From the NCBI RefSeq assembly GCF_003852315.1, contig NZ_CP027762.1, positions 1,903,501-1,967,500 of the forward strand: 64,000 nucleotides of DNA, written 5' to 3'. Shown piece after piece: positions 24,403-32,773 of this stretch. Position 1 is the first letter of the stretch. Each line of letters begins with the position of its first letter. A model generated the notes under the pieces. The model did not search any database, was not told where the DNA came from, and saw only the letters and a program-made list of their open reading frames with translations. Made by a program: the position numbers and the translations under genes. This DNA is from Pseudomonas sp. LBUM920 (GTDB lineage Bacteria > Pseudomonadota > Gammaproteobacteria > Pseudomonadales > Pseudomonadaceae).

Positions 24403-26076
24403 ATGACCCAGGAAACCGGCGGCTTCGCCGCTTTTAATCTTAACCCGAACATTCTTGCTGCCGTCATCGCGACTGGCTACGAAGAACCTTCGGCTATTCA
24501 GCAGCAATCGATCCCGATCATCATGGCCGGCCAAGACATGATTGGCCAAGCGCAAACCGGTACCGGTAAAACCGCCGCGTTCGCCCTGCCAATCCTGCAC
24601 TGCATCGATCCTGCCAAGCGCGAGCCGCAAGCCCTGATCCTGGCGCCAACCCGTGAGTTGGCGCTGCAAGTAGCAACCGCTTTTGAAACCTACGCCAAGC
24701 AAATGCCAGGCGTAACCGTTGTGGCCGTTTACGGCGGCGCGCCTATGGGCCCACAACTTAAAGCAATCCGTAACGGCGCACAGATCGTTGTCGCCACTCC
24801 GGGCCGTCTGTGCGACCACCTGCGTCGTGACGAAAAAGTGCTGTCGACCGTGAACCACCTGGTTCTGGACGAAGCTGACGAAATGTTGAAGCTGGGCTTC
24901 ATGGATGACCTGGAAGTCATCTTCAAGGCGCTGCCACCCACCCGTCAGACCGTATTGTTCTCGGCCACCCTGCCACAGTCGATCCGTGCCATTGCCGAAC
25001 GCCACTTGCGCGATCCGCAACACGTGAAGATCCAGACCAAGACTCAGACCGTTACCGCGATCGAACAGGCTCACCTGTTGGTTCACGCCGACCAGAAGAC
25101 CTCGGCTGTATTGAGCCTGCTGGAAGTCGAAGACTTCGACGCCCTGATCATGTTCGTGCGCACCAAGCAAGCGACCCTGGACCTGGCCAGTGCCCTGGAA
25201 GCCAAAGGCTACAAAGCCGCTGCGCTGAACGGTGACATCGCCCAGAACCAACGTGAGCGCGTGATCGACTCCCTCAAGGATGGCCGTCTGGACATCGTTG
25301 TGGCGACCGACGTTGCTGCCCGTGGCCTCGACGTTCCACGTATCACCCACGTGTTCAACGTTGACATGCCGTACGACCCAGAGTCCTACGTTCACCGTAT
25401 CGGCCGTACCGGCCGTGCCGGTCGCGAAGGTCGTGCACTGCTGCTGGTGACTCCGCGTGAGCGCCGCATGCTGCAAGTGATCGAGCGTGTAACCGGTCAG
25501 AAAGTTGCCGAAGTCCGCCTGCCGGATGCCCAGGCCGTTCTCGATGCTCGCATCAAGAAACTGACCAACAGCCTGTCGCCGCTGGTGGCTGACGCTGAAT
25601 CGACCCACGGCGATCTGCTGGACCGCCTGACTGCCGATATCGGTTGCACCCCGCGTGCCCTGGCTGCAGCCCTGCTGCGCAAGGCTACCAACGGTCAGGC
25701 CCTGACCCTGGCTGCGATCGAGAAAGAACGTCCACTGGTGCCGAACAACGCTCCGCGCGGTGATCGTCCAGAGCGTACCGGCGACCGTCCAGACCGTGGT
25801 GATCGTGAGCGTCGTGCTCCGGTTCCATTGGCTGAAGGCCGTGCTCGCTGCCGTACCGCGCTGGGCGCGCGTGATGGCATCGCGGCCAAGAACCTGCTGG
25901 GCGCTATCCTCAACGAGGGTGGCCTGGCACGTGAAGCGATCGGTCGTATCCAGGTGCGTGACAGCTTCTCCCTGGTGGAGCTGCCGGAAGACGGTCTGGA
26001 AAAACTGCTGGCCAAGCTCAAAGACACACGCGTTGCCGGTAAGCAGCTGAAGCTGCGTCGCTACCGCGAAGATTGA
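24403..26076 (+). CDS. deaD: DEAD-box RNA helicase, DeaD/CsdA type
   Basis: This 557-aa ATP-dependent RNA helicase has a Q motif FNLNPNILAAVIATGYEEPS, Walker A AQTGTGKT (50-57), DEAD in LVLDEADEM, SAT, and HRIGRTGRAGREG of motif VI. A Pro/Arg/Asp-rich linker (PERTGDRPDRGDRERR) leads to a C-terminal DbpA-type RNA-binding domain (VGARDGIAAKNLLGAI-like block). This layout matches DeaD/CsdA, which helps ribosome assembly and mRNA turnover in the cold. The start ATG 24403 follows GAGG. Confidence 0.92.
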   Translation: MTQETGGFAAFNLNPNILAAVIATGYEEPSAIQQQSIPIIMAGQDMIGQAQTGTGKTAAFALPILHCIDPAKREPQALILAPTRELALQVATAFETYAKQMPGVTVVAVYGGAPMGPQLKAIRNGAQIVVATPGRLCDHLRRDEKVLSTVNHLVLDEADEMLKLGFMDDLEVIFKALPPTRQTVLFSATLPQSIRAIAERHLRDPQHVKIQTKTQTVTAIEQAHLLVHADQKTSAVLSLLEVEDFDALIMFVRTKQATLDLASALEAKGYKAAALNGDIAQNQRERVIDSLKDGRLDIVVATDVAARGLDVPRITHVFNVDMPYDPESYVHRIGRTGRAGREGRALLLVTPRERRMLQVIERVTGQKVAEVRLPDAQAVLDARIKKLTNSLSPLVADAESTHGDLLDRLTADIGCTPRALAAALLRKATNGQALTLAAIEKERPLVPNNAPRGDRPERTGDRPDRGDRERRAPVPLAEGRARCRTALGARDGIAAKNLLGAILNEGGLAREAIGRIQVRDSFSLVELPEDGLEKLLAKLKDTRVAGKQLKLRRYRED

Positions 26077-26107
26077 TCCGCCTTTGGGCTGATTGATCGC
26101 ACAAAAA

Positions 26108-26138
26108 AAATCCCCGACTGGTTCGGGGATTTTTTTTG
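26108..26138 (+). terminator. rho-independent terminator of the helicase gene
   Basis: ATCCCCGA pairs with TCGGGGAT around CTGGT, followed by a run of T; preceded by a run of A, so it may work both ways. Confidence 0.9.
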
Positions 26139-26172
26139 CCTGGATTTGAGGTTTGGACCAGTACTCGATCAA

Positions 26173-26261
26173 GTCACAAGCGGGCTTGCTCGCGAATGCG
26201 GTGGATCAGTCAATATTCCCGGTGACTGACACCCTGCATTCGCGAGCAAGCCCGCTCCCAC
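26173..26261. repeat. REPIN, GCGGGCTTGCTCGCG type
   Basis: The left arm AAGCGGGCTTGCTCGCGAA (5' end degenerate, GTCACAAGC) faces the right arm TTCGCGAGCAAGCCCGCTCCCAC. Confidence 0.88.
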
Positions 26262-26274
26262 CTTTAGATCTGTG

Positions 26275-27042
26275 TTAGCCGAAGCGGTAGATGTCCATCC
26301 CGAGCGCACCCATGGTGAACCCCTGGTGCGCCACGCTGAATGCGCCACCCGCGCCCCGCGCAAAATACAGCGGCAACAGGTGCTCTTCACTCGGATGGCT
26401 GCGCACGGCATGCGGCGCCTGGCGGCGATAGTCGTGCAAGGCCGCCTCGTCGTTGGCGGCGAGTTTGTCCACTACCCAGTCGCGGAAATCGCGCGCCCAA
26501 GGCTCAATGCTCTCAGGTCCGGCCTGCCAGTTCAGCTCGCCCAGGTTATGGGTGATGCTGCCAGAGCCGATCAATAGCACACCTTGTTCGCGCAGGCTGG
26601 CCAGCGCATGCCCGACTCGGGTCTGCAGGGCAGGGCCCATGCGGCTGGGCAGCGACACCTGCACCACCGGGATATCGGCTGCCGGGTACATCAGTGACAG
26701 GGGCACCCAGGTGCCATGGTCGAACGGGCGCTGATCATCGATGCGCGCCTCCAGGCTATCAGCCTTGAGCAGTTCGATTATCTGGGCTGCCAATTGCGGG
26801 TCACCGGGTGCGGGGTACTGCACGGCGAACAATTCCCGTGGGAAGCCGCCGAAATCGTGCCAAGTCTCGGGCGCGGCGCTGCCAGTAACGAGCAGGCCCT
26901 GGCTTTCCCAGTGCGCCGAGACCACCACAATGGCTGTTGGCCGTGGCAGTTCGGCCGCCAGGCGCTTGAGTGCCGGGCCGCTGGCACCGGGTTGCAGGGC
27001 GAGCATGGGCGAACCGTGGGAGACAAACAGGCTGGGGAACAT
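26275..27042 (-). CDS. extradiol ring-cleavage dioxygenase, YgiD/DODA type
   Basis: This 255-aa class III extradiol dioxygenase-like protein has metal-ligand candidates His9 (LFVSHGSP), His44 (VSAHWES) and the later FDHGTWVPLSLMYP and HPSEEHLLPLYFA blocks. It resembles E. coli YgiD, a 4,5-DOPA extradiol dioxygenase; the natural substrate is unknown. It is divergent from tpm across 104 bp of AT-rich sequence. Confidence 0.87.
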   Translation of the reverse strand: MFPSLFVSHGSPMLALQPGASGPALKRLAAELPRPTAIVVVSAHWESQGLLVTGSAAPETWHDFGGFPRELFAVQYPAPGDPQLAAQIIELLKADSLEARIDDQRPFDHGTWVPLSLMYPAADIPVVQVSLPSRMGPALQTRVGHALASLREQGVLLIGSGSITHNLGELNWQAGPESIEPWARDFRDWVVDKLAANDEAALHDYRRQAPHAVRSHPSEEHLLPLYFARGAGGAFSVAHQGFTMGALGMDIYRFG

Positions 27043-27146
27043 AAAAGGGGTCCTGAGCGTTAATATGGGACCATCTTCAATCAGATCATTGATCTAAATC
27101 TAATATAAGTTTTAGCGCCTTTTGATCGAATTTTCAGGGTGATTCC

Positions 27147-27803
27147 ATGGAGCCTAAGTTTTGGCAAGAGCGTTGGGCACGCAACCAGATTGGTTTTCAT
27201 CTGCCCGAGGTCAACCCCTACCTGCAACGCCACTGGCCAAAACTGGCCTTGGCTGAAGGGGCAAAGGTGTTGGTGCCGCTGTGCGGCAAAAGCCTGGATC
27301 TGATGTGGCTGGCAAGCTTGGGGTATCGCGTGTTGGGTGTGGAGCTGTCCGAGCAGGCGGTGGAGGCGTTTTTCAGTGAGCAAGGGCTGGTGCCTAGGAT
27401 CAGCCAGCGTGGCGTGTTCAAGGTGTACCGGGCAGACTTGATCGAGGTGTGGTGCGGCGATTTCTTTGCCTTGGACGCCGAAGCGCTGGCCGATTGCTCC
27501 GCGCTTTACGATCGCGCGGCACTGATCGCGTTGCCGCCGTTGATGCGGGCGCAGTACGCGGAGCATCTGAATGCCTTGTTGCGTCCGGGCTGTCAGGGTT
27601 TGCTGATCACCCTCGACTACGATCAGACACAAAAGGCCGGGCCGCCGTTTGCCGTCGCTGATGAAGAGGTGAAGCTGTTGCTGGGGGGGCATTGGTCTGT
27701 GCAGGTGCTGGAAGAGCAGGACATCCTGGGCGAGAGTTGGAAGTTTGTGCAGGACGGGGTCACGCGACTGGAAGAGCGGGTTTATCGGGTTACAAAGGGT
27801 TGA
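27147..27803 (+). CDS. tpm: thiopurine S-methyltransferase
   Basis: This 218-aa SAM-dependent methyltransferase begins with the TPMT-typical FWQERWARNQIGFHLPEVNP block. The SAM-binding motif VLVPLCGKSLDLMWLASLGY and VELSEQAVEAFF follow. In pseudomonads this enzyme also methylates selenium and tellurium compounds. The start ATG 27147 follows CAGGGTGATTCC. Confidence 0.94.
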   Translation: MEPKFWQERWARNQIGFHLPEVNPYLQRHWPKLALAEGAKVLVPLCGKSLDLMWLASLGYRVLGVELSEQAVEAFFSEQGLVPRISQRGVFKVYRADLIEVWCGDFFALDAEALADCSALYDRAALIALPPLMRAQYAEHLNALLRPGCQGLLITLDYDQTQKAGPPFAVADEEVKLLLGGHWSVQVLEEQDILGESWKFVQDGVTRLEERVYRVTKG

Positions 27804-28207
27804 TTGTTGCGCTGGCTGGTTTCTTTCGGGTGATTGAGTGCATATCCGTTGCTGCGGTCACGGCGGCTGGCGGTTGCGCTCTTACAGCGGGTCACTTTTG
27901 GCAAACGCCCGGAATGCCGGCCCAGCCAAAAGTAACTAAAAGGTCTTCGCCCCACCACTTGGTGTCTCGCTCCGTTTGAATCCGTGGGCCGCCGTGATGG
28001 GCCATCCCTTGCCCAACACGGCTAACCCGGCGTCCTGGCGGGTTAGCCACGGTTTCAAGCCTGCGTTCGGCCAGGGTGGTTGACGGGGCCTGTCAGCTCA
28101 AAGTCAAAAGCAGAGCACGGCGGTGTGGTAGCCGACCTGAGTGGTAGAAGCAAAAGCAGATCAACAGCACAGCAACGCACTTCTACCTGATGCACTGAGA
28201 ACCCAAT

Positions 28208-28294
28208 GTGGGAGCGGGCTTGCTCGCGAAGGCGGTGTGCCAGTGACACATGAGCTGACTGACCCACCGCCTTCGCGAGCAAGCCCGCTCCCAC
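28208..28294. repeat. REPIN, GTGGGAGCGGGC type
   Basis: Inward-facing arms GTGGGAGCGGGCTTGCTCGC and GCGAGCAAGCCCGCTCCCAC, nested inside the 605-bp element. Confidence 0.92.
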
Positions 28295-28340
28295 ACGTTG
28301 ACCGAGTACAGCTCCCAGCACCGCACGGCTTGGCTTTTCT

Positions 28341-28425
28341 GTGGGAGCTGGCTTGCCTGCGATGCAGGCAACTCGGTGTGTCAGGCATAACCCGTCGATG
28401 CCATCGCAGGCAAGCCAGCTCCCAC
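28341..28425. repeat. REPIN, GTGGGAGCTGGC type
   Basis: Inward-facing arms GTGGGAGCTGGCTTGCCTGC and GCAGGCAAGCCAGCTCCCAC, nested inside the 605-bp element 46 bp from the other REPIN. Confidence 0.92.
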
Positions 28426-28519
28426 ATTGGGTTGAGTTGAGCTTCTTTGGTGCTTTTGCGAAGTGACCCGCTGTAAGAGCGGCGCCCATCTCCTCTGTAC
28501 CCAGCACGCACCCACAAAA

Positions 28520-28548
28520 AAAGGGGCGATCAGATCGCCCCTCTTTTT
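28520..28548 (-). terminator. rho-independent terminator of htpX
   Basis: AGGGGCGAT pairs with ATCGCCCCT around CAG; on the minus strand it is followed by a T-run, and on the plus strand by CTTTTT, so it is bidirectional in form. Confidence 0.88.
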
Positions 28549-28565
28549 GCGTTACTGCTTAGCTA

Positions 28566-29453
28566 TCAGCCCCGGCGACGCAGTGCGTCGATCCGCTCTT
28601 CCAGCGGCGGGTGGCTCATGAACATGCGAGCAAAACCTTGCTTGATGCCACCGTTGATACCAAACGCCGTCAGGCTGTCCGGCATGTGCACTGGCAGGCC
28701 TTGTTCGGAGCGCAAGTGTTGCAGTGCTGCAATCATCGCGCCGGTACCGGCCAGGCGGGCACCGGCTTCGTCCGCGCGGAACTCGCGTTTGCGCGAGAAC
28801 CACATGGTGATCGCGCTGGCCAGGAAGCCCAGCACCACCTCGGCAAAGATGGTCGCCACGAAGTAGGCAATGCCGCGGCCTTCTTCGTTCTTGAAGATCA
28901 CCTTGTCGACGAAGTTGCCGATGATTCGCGCAAAGAACATCACGAAGGTGTTCACCACGCCTTGTACCAGCGCCAGGGTAACCATGTCGCCGTTGGCCAC
29001 GTGGCCGATCTCGTGAGCCAGTACCGCCTTCACTTCGTCGTAGGAGAAGCGTTCGAGCATGCCCTGGCTCACCGCAACAAGGGCGTCGTTCTTGTTCCAG
29101 CCGGTGGCAAAGGCGTTGGCCTCATACGCCGGGAAGATCCCGACTTCAGGCATCTTGATGCCAGCCTCGCGGGACAACTGCTCAACGGTCTGCAGCAACC
29201 ATTGCTCATGGCGGGTGCGTGGCTGGGTGATGACCTGGGTGCTGGTGCTCATCTTCGCCATCCATTTGGAGATGAACAGCGAGAAGATCGAGCCGGCAAA
29301 ACCAAAGACTGCACAGAAGACCAGCAGCTGATTGAGGTTCAGATCAACCCCGTTGGCCGCCATGAACCCGTTGAAGCCGAATAGGCTCAGGGTGATGCTG
29401 GCAATCAGCACGACCGCCAGGTTAGTGGCCAAGAACAGCAGGATGCGCATCAT
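28566..29453 (-). CDS. htpX: membrane zinc protease HtpX
   Basis: This 295-aa integral membrane metalloprotease has the zinc motif HEIGH at residues 147-151, with a later Glu in FRADEAGA. Hydrophobic helices lie at about 5-25, 38-62, 158-178 and 192-212. HtpX degrades misfolded inner-membrane proteins with FtsH. The MMRILLFLATNLAV start matches the E. coli protein, supporting ATG 29453 although the AGGAG site is 11-12 nt away. Confidence 0.96.
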   Translation of the reverse strand: MMRILLFLATNLAVVLIASITLSLFGFNGFMAANGVDLNLNQLLVFCAVFGFAGSIFSLFISKWMAKMSTSTQVITQPRTRHEQWLLQTVEQLSREAGIKMPEVGIFPAYEANAFATGWNKNDALVAVSQGMLERFSYDEVKAVLAHEIGHVANGDMVTLALVQGVVNTFVMFFARIIGNFVDKVIFKNEEGRGIAYFVATIFAEVVLGFLASAITMWFSRKREFRADEAGARLAGTGAMIAALQHLRSEQGLPVHMPDSLTAFGINGGIKQGFARMFMSHPPLEERIDALRRRG

Positions 29454-29499
29454 GGTTGTAGAATTCTCCTCATGCTTAATATGTCGCGTACTGCGGGGT

Positions 29500-29527
29500 A
29501 TATAAGGTGCGGCCTGGGGCGATTCAA
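29500..29527 (-). promoter_or_regulatory. candidate sigma-32-like promoter of htpX
   Basis: On the minus strand GGTTGAA, 15 nt, then CCTTATATA resembles the heat-shock consensus CTTGAA-N13-15-CCCATNT. It lies 47-74 bp upstream of the htpX start. This is pattern-based only. Confidence 0.4.
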
Positions 29528-29719
29528 CCGAGCGACTATTTCAAACTGTGTCCTACAGCCTGAATGTAGAGCCTTGAAAGGATTTTCCGAGCCGAAAAGC
29601 CCACCGCGATCACCCCATTCAAGCCTTCGCACCCCGTAATTATAGGAGGCTGACCGGTCCGTGGCGTGCAGCGGCTGGGAGGAGGGCGCGCAGCGTAGAG
29701 AAGTGTTGCCAGATACTCA

Positions 29720-29746
29720 CCGTACGACCGAATGTCGGTCGTACGG
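29720..29746. repeat. 11-bp perfect hairpin after alaA
   Basis: CCGTACGACCG pairs with CGGTCGTACGG around AATGT. It sits 12 bp past the alaA stop without a T-run, so it is terminator-like but atypical. The rest of the 304-bp gap between htpX and alaA shows only the htpX promoter region. Confidence 0.6.
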
Positions 29747-29757
29747 CGGCATGCGCG

Positions 29758-30969
29758 CTATTGGCGATAAGACTTGAGGAAGTTGCCGATGCGACCAATG
29801 GCCATGTCCAGGTCATCCACTCGCGGCAATGTCACCACGCGGAAGTGATCCGGCCACGGCCAGTTGAACGCCGTTCCCTGGACCACCAGCAGCTTTTCCG
29901 ACAGCAGCAGGTCGAGCACGAATTTCTCGTCGTTGAGGATCGGGCAGACTTTCGGGTCGATCCGCGGGAACGCATACAGCGCGCCCATGGGTTTCACGCA
30001 GCTGACGCCGGGGATCGCGTTGAGCAGCTCCCAGGTGCGGTTGCGCTGCTCCAGCAGGCGGCCCTGGGGCAGCACCAGGTCGTTGATGCTCTGGTAGCCG
30101 CCGAGGGCGGTCTGGATCGCATGCTGGCTCGGCACGTTGGCACACAGGCGCATATTGGCCAGCATGTCGATGCCTTCGATGTAGCTCTGGGCGTTGTGCT
30201 TGGGCCCGGAGATGGCGATCCAGCCGGAGCGGAAACCCGCCACGCGGTAGGATTTGGACAGGCCATTGAAGGTCAGGCACAGCAGGTCCGGCGCCAGGGA
30301 GCCGGTGCAGATGTGCACGGCGTCGTCGTAGAGGATCTTGTCGTAGATCTCGTCGGAGAACACCACCAGGTTGTGCTGGCGTGCCAGCTCGAGCATGCCC
30401 AGCAACACTTCCTTGGAGTACACGGCGCCGGTCGGATTGTTCGGGTTGATGATCACCAGGGCCTTGGTGTTCGGCGTGATCTTGGCCTTGATGTCGGCCA
30501 GGTCCGGGAACCAGTCGGCGCCTTCATCGCACAGGTAGTGCACCGGGTGGCCGCCAGCCAGGGTCACGGCAGCGGTCCACAGCGGGTAGTCGGGCGCCGG
30601 CACCAGCACTTCGTCGCCGTTGTTGAGCAAGGCCTGCATGGACATCACGATCAGCTCGGACACGCCGTTGCCCAGGTAGATGTCTTCGATGCCGACACCT
30701 TCCACCTGTTTCTGTTGGTAGTACTGCATCACGGCTTTACGCGCGCTGAACAAGCCTTTCGAATCGCTGTAGCCCTGGGCGGTCGGCAGGTTGCGGATCA
30801 CGTCCTGGAGGATTTCGTCCGGCGCTTCGAAACCAAACGGCGCCGGGTTGCCAATGTTCAGCTTGAGGATGCGATGGCCTTCCTCTTCCAGGCGTTTGGC
30901 GTGCTTGAGCACTGGGCCGCGAATGTCGTAGCAGACGTTGGCGAGCTTGTTCGATTTGCTGACCTGCAT
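29758..30969 (-). CDS. alaA: alanine-type aminotransferase AlaA
   Basis: This 403-aa fold-type I PLP aminotransferase has the blocks NIGNPAPFGFEAPDEI, GYSDSKGLFSARKAV, NPNNPTGAVYS and the PLP-lysine region LSKSYRVAGFRSGW. It closely resembles YfbQ/AlaA, which makes alanine from pyruvate and glutamate. The start ATG 30969 (MQVSKSNKLANVCYD) is preferred; the upstream extension to 31212 crosses the divergent msrB start region. It is divergent from msrB. Confidence 0.92.
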   Translation of the reverse strand: MQVSKSNKLANVCYDIRGPVLKHAKRLEEEGHRILKLNIGNPAPFGFEAPDEILQDVIRNLPTAQGYSDSKGLFSARKAVMQYYQQKQVEGVGIEDIYLGNGVSELIVMSMQALLNNGDEVLVPAPDYPLWTAAVTLAGGHPVHYLCDEGADWFPDLADIKAKITPNTKALVIINPNNPTGAVYSKEVLLGMLELARQHNLVVFSDEIYDKILYDDAVHICTGSLAPDLLCLTFNGLSKSYRVAGFRSGWIAISGPKHNAQSYIEGIDMLANMRLCANVPSQHAIQTALGGYQSINDLVLPQGRLLEQRNRTWELLNAIPGVSCVKPMGALYAFPRIDPKVCPILNDEKFVLDLLLSEKLLVVQGTAFNWPWPDHFRVVTLPRVDDLDMAIGRIGNFLKSYRQ

Positions 30970-31171
30970 GGCGATGTGATCCTGAAAATGAACGATCCAG
31001 ACGGCGTGGACACTACCGTACTGCGAATCCTGCGAGGCCTGCACCCATAAATACGTTTGAATGCCGGTAGCGCGGGTGCCAGACTGGCGTTTTGAAGAGG
31101 CGCAATCATACGTGCCGCCTGTTCCGTGGAAAAGATACAGATCAGGCTTTTTCAGTTGCCGAGGTGGATTG

Positions 31172-31564
31172 ATGGATAAGTTGCAGAAAACCCTGGATGA
31201 GTGGCGGGACATGCTCGACCCCGCGCAGTATCAGGTGTGTCGTCTCAAGGGCACCGAGCGCCCTTTCAGCGGCAAATACAACGAAACCAAGACCGACGGT
31301 GTGTATCACTGCATCTGTTGCAATGAGCCGCTGTTCGATTCCAGCACCAAGTTTGATTCCGGTTGCGGCTGGCCGAGCTTCTACGCGCCGATTGCCGACA
31401 GCGCGATGATCGAGATCCGCGACGTCAGCCACGGCATGGTCCGCACCGAAGTCACCTGCGCCAAGTGCGATGCGCACCTGGGGCATGTGTTCCCGGATGG
31501 TCCGCCGCCGACGGGTTTGCGGTACTGCATCAACTCGGTGTGCCTGGACCTCGTCCCGCGCTAG
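31172..31564 (+). CDS. msrB: peptide methionine-(R)-sulfoxide reductase MsrB
   Basis: This 130-aa repair enzyme reduces methionine-R-sulfoxide in proteins. Zinc is held by Cys47, Cys50, Cys96 and Cys99 (HCICC and TCAKC); the catalytic Cys119 lies in LRYCINS. The ATG 31172 follows GAGGTGG. It heads a run of oxidative-stress genes on the same strand (gpx, ospR). Confidence 0.96.
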   Translation: MDKLQKTLDEWRDMLDPAQYQVCRLKGTERPFSGKYNETKTDGVYHCICCNEPLFDSSTKFDSGCGWPSFYAPIADSAMIEIRDVSHGMVRTEVTCAKCDAHLGHVFPDGPPPTGLRYCINSVCLDLVPR

Positions 31565-31584
31565 GGCAGGCAGCACCCTTCCAT

Positions 31585-31671
31585 GTGGGAGCGGGCTTGC
31601 TCGCGAATGCAGTGTGTCAGTGACCAATGAGCTGGCTGACACACCGCATTCGCGAGCAAGCCCGCTCCCAC
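31585..31671. repeat. REPIN, GTGGGAGCGGGC type
   Basis: Inward-facing arms GTGGGAGCGGGCTTGCTCGC and GCGAGCAAGCCCGCTCCCAC, in the gap between msrB and gpx. Confidence 0.92.
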
Positions 31672-31730
31672 TGTTGTATTGAGCATGAATGAAGGGATTG
31701 ATGTGAGCAAATAGGGCCTCATCAATGCGG

Positions 31731-31762
31731 TCAATTAAATTGCACACAATTAAATTGCCTAC
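31731..31762 (+). promoter_or_regulatory. candidate OspR operator upstream of gpx
   Basis: Two direct copies of CAATTAAATTGC/CACAATTAAATTGC occur at about 31731-31742 and 31746-31758; each is also a partial palindrome (CAATTnAATTG). Their place 40-70 bp before gpx suggests a MarR-type binding site. Assignment to OspR is inferred. Confidence 0.55.
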
Positions 31763-31799
31763 TATCTTTCCAGGTCTTCCCCCTGTTTGAGGCACTGCC

Positions 31800-32285
31800 A
31801 TGAGCACCAACCTGCTGAGCATCCCGTGCACCACCATCAAAGGTGAGCAAAAGACCTTGGCCGACTTCGCCGGCAAGGCCATTTTGGTGGTCAACACCGC
31901 CAGCAAATGTGGTTTCACTCCGCAGTACAAAGGCCTCGAGCAACTCTGGCAGCAGTACAAGGACCAGGGCCTGGTGGTGCTGGGGTTCCCCTGCAACCAA
32001 TTCGGCAAGCAGGAGCCCGGCAACGAAGGCGCGATTTCCGAGTTCTGCGAATTGAATTTCGGTGTCAGTTTCCCGCTGTTCAAGAAGATCGACGTCAACG
32101 GCAGCGAGGCCCACCCGCTGTTCGTGCAGCTTAAAAAACAAGCGCCGGGCTTGCTGGGGTCCAAGGGCATCAAGTGGAATTTCACCAAATTCCTGATCGG
32201 TCGTGACGGTCAGGTGGTCAAGCGTTTTGCCCCGACCACCAAGCCCCAGGACCTGACCCAAGAGATTGAAGCCCTGCTCAAATGA
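31800..32285 (+). CDS. gpx: glutathione-peroxidase-family thiol peroxidase
   Basis: This 161-aa enzyme has a peroxidatic Cys37 in NTASKCGFTPQY, Gln71 in NQFGKQEPG, and Trp126-Asn127 in KWNFTKF. Cys83 (SEFCEL) fits a resolving Cys, implying thioredoxin rather than glutathione as reductant. Its stop overlaps the start of the OspR-like regulator (ATGA). The AAATT AAATTG-rich sequence just upstream (31735-31762) contains near-repeats of TTAAATTGC that may be the operator. Confidence 0.94.
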   Translation: MSTNLLSIPCTTIKGEQKTLADFAGKAILVVNTASKCGFTPQYKGLEQLWQQYKDQGLVVLGFPCNQFGKQEPGNEGAISEFCELNFGVSFPLFKKIDVNGSEAHPLFVQLKKQAPGLLGSKGIKWNFTKFLIGRDGQVVKRFAPTTKPQDLTQEIEALLK

Positions 32286-32773
32286 TCGATGTATCCGCCG
32301 TGTCCCTGGCACTGGACGACCAACTGTGTTTCAAGCTCTACGCTGCCTCACGGGCGGTGACGCGTGCCTATAAACCGATGCTTGACCAGTTGGGCCTGAC
32401 CTATCCGCAGTACGTGGTCATGCTGGTGCTGTGGGAATGGCACGAGGCAACTGCGCCGCAGCCGACCGTCAAGGCGTTGGGCGAGCGGCTGATGCTCCAT
32501 TCGGGCACATTGACGCCGCTGCTCAAGCGTCTTGAGCAGCTCGATCTGGTGAGCCGCCAACGCAGCGCACGGGATGAGCGGGAAGTGCACCTGGGTCTGA
32601 CTCAGGCCGGTGTGCAGTTACGCGACCAGACTCACCGCCTGAAAACCCGCTTGCTGTGTGACAGCGGCATTGACTTGAACCAGGCCGACGCTTTGCGCGC
32701 AGGCCTGGACCAGTTACTGGCGCAGATCAAAGGCTTGTCGTCTGCGGCACCCACAGGTCCAGCAGAGCCTTGA
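32282..32773 (+). CDS. ospR: OspR-like MarR-family oxidative stress regulator
   Basis: This 163-aa MarR-type regulator is related to OhrR: reactive Cys16 in DDQLCFKLYAASRA, TYPQYVVMLVLWEW helix and the wing RQRSARDEREVHLGL. In P. aeruginosa OspR represses the adjacent gpx and affects pigment and virulence traits. Gene order gpx-ospR with a sagS-like kinase matches. The coding end overlaps the 3' end of the convergent kinase gene by 47 bp. Confidence 0.9.
   Translation: MIDVSAVSLALDDQLCFKLYAASRAVTRAYKPMLDQLGLTYPQYVVMLVLWEWHEATAPQPTVKALGERLMLHSGTLTPLLKRLEQLDLVSRQRSARDEREVHLGLTQAGVQLRDQTHRLKTRLLCDSGIDLNQADALRAGLDQLLAQIKGLSSAAPTGPAEP

Larger units (their letters stand above)
27877..28481. mobile_element. 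605-bp non-coding element with 21-bp terminal inverted repeats (MITE-like)
   Basis: Perfect 21-bp inverted repeats bound this segment: CGCTCTTACAGCGGGTCACTT at 27877-27897 and its reverse complement at 28461-28481. Inside are a TTTTGGC/GCCAAAA pair near the left end, a 10-bp stem GGCTAACCCG/CGGGTTAGCC (28020-28048) and two complete REPINs. No transposase is encoded; short ORFs across it look spurious. From memory, similar sequence occurs in many copies in Pseudomonas genomes. No clear target-site duplication is seen. The left flank from about 27830 (ATATCCGTTGCTGCGGTCACGG) may belong to the same repeat family. Confidence 0.65.

Noticed and set aside
24163..26172. 669-codon open frame opposite the DEAD-box helicase gene
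   Set aside because: It is an exact antisense shadow of a well-conserved helicase; in high-GC DNA with strong third-position bias such frames are common. Its translation shows no domain.
28055..28507. ORFs across the 605-bp element (for example 150 codons on the minus strand)
   Set aside because: They run through REPINs and terminal repeats and lack a ribosome site; such ORFs are a frequent artefact in Pseudomonas annotation.
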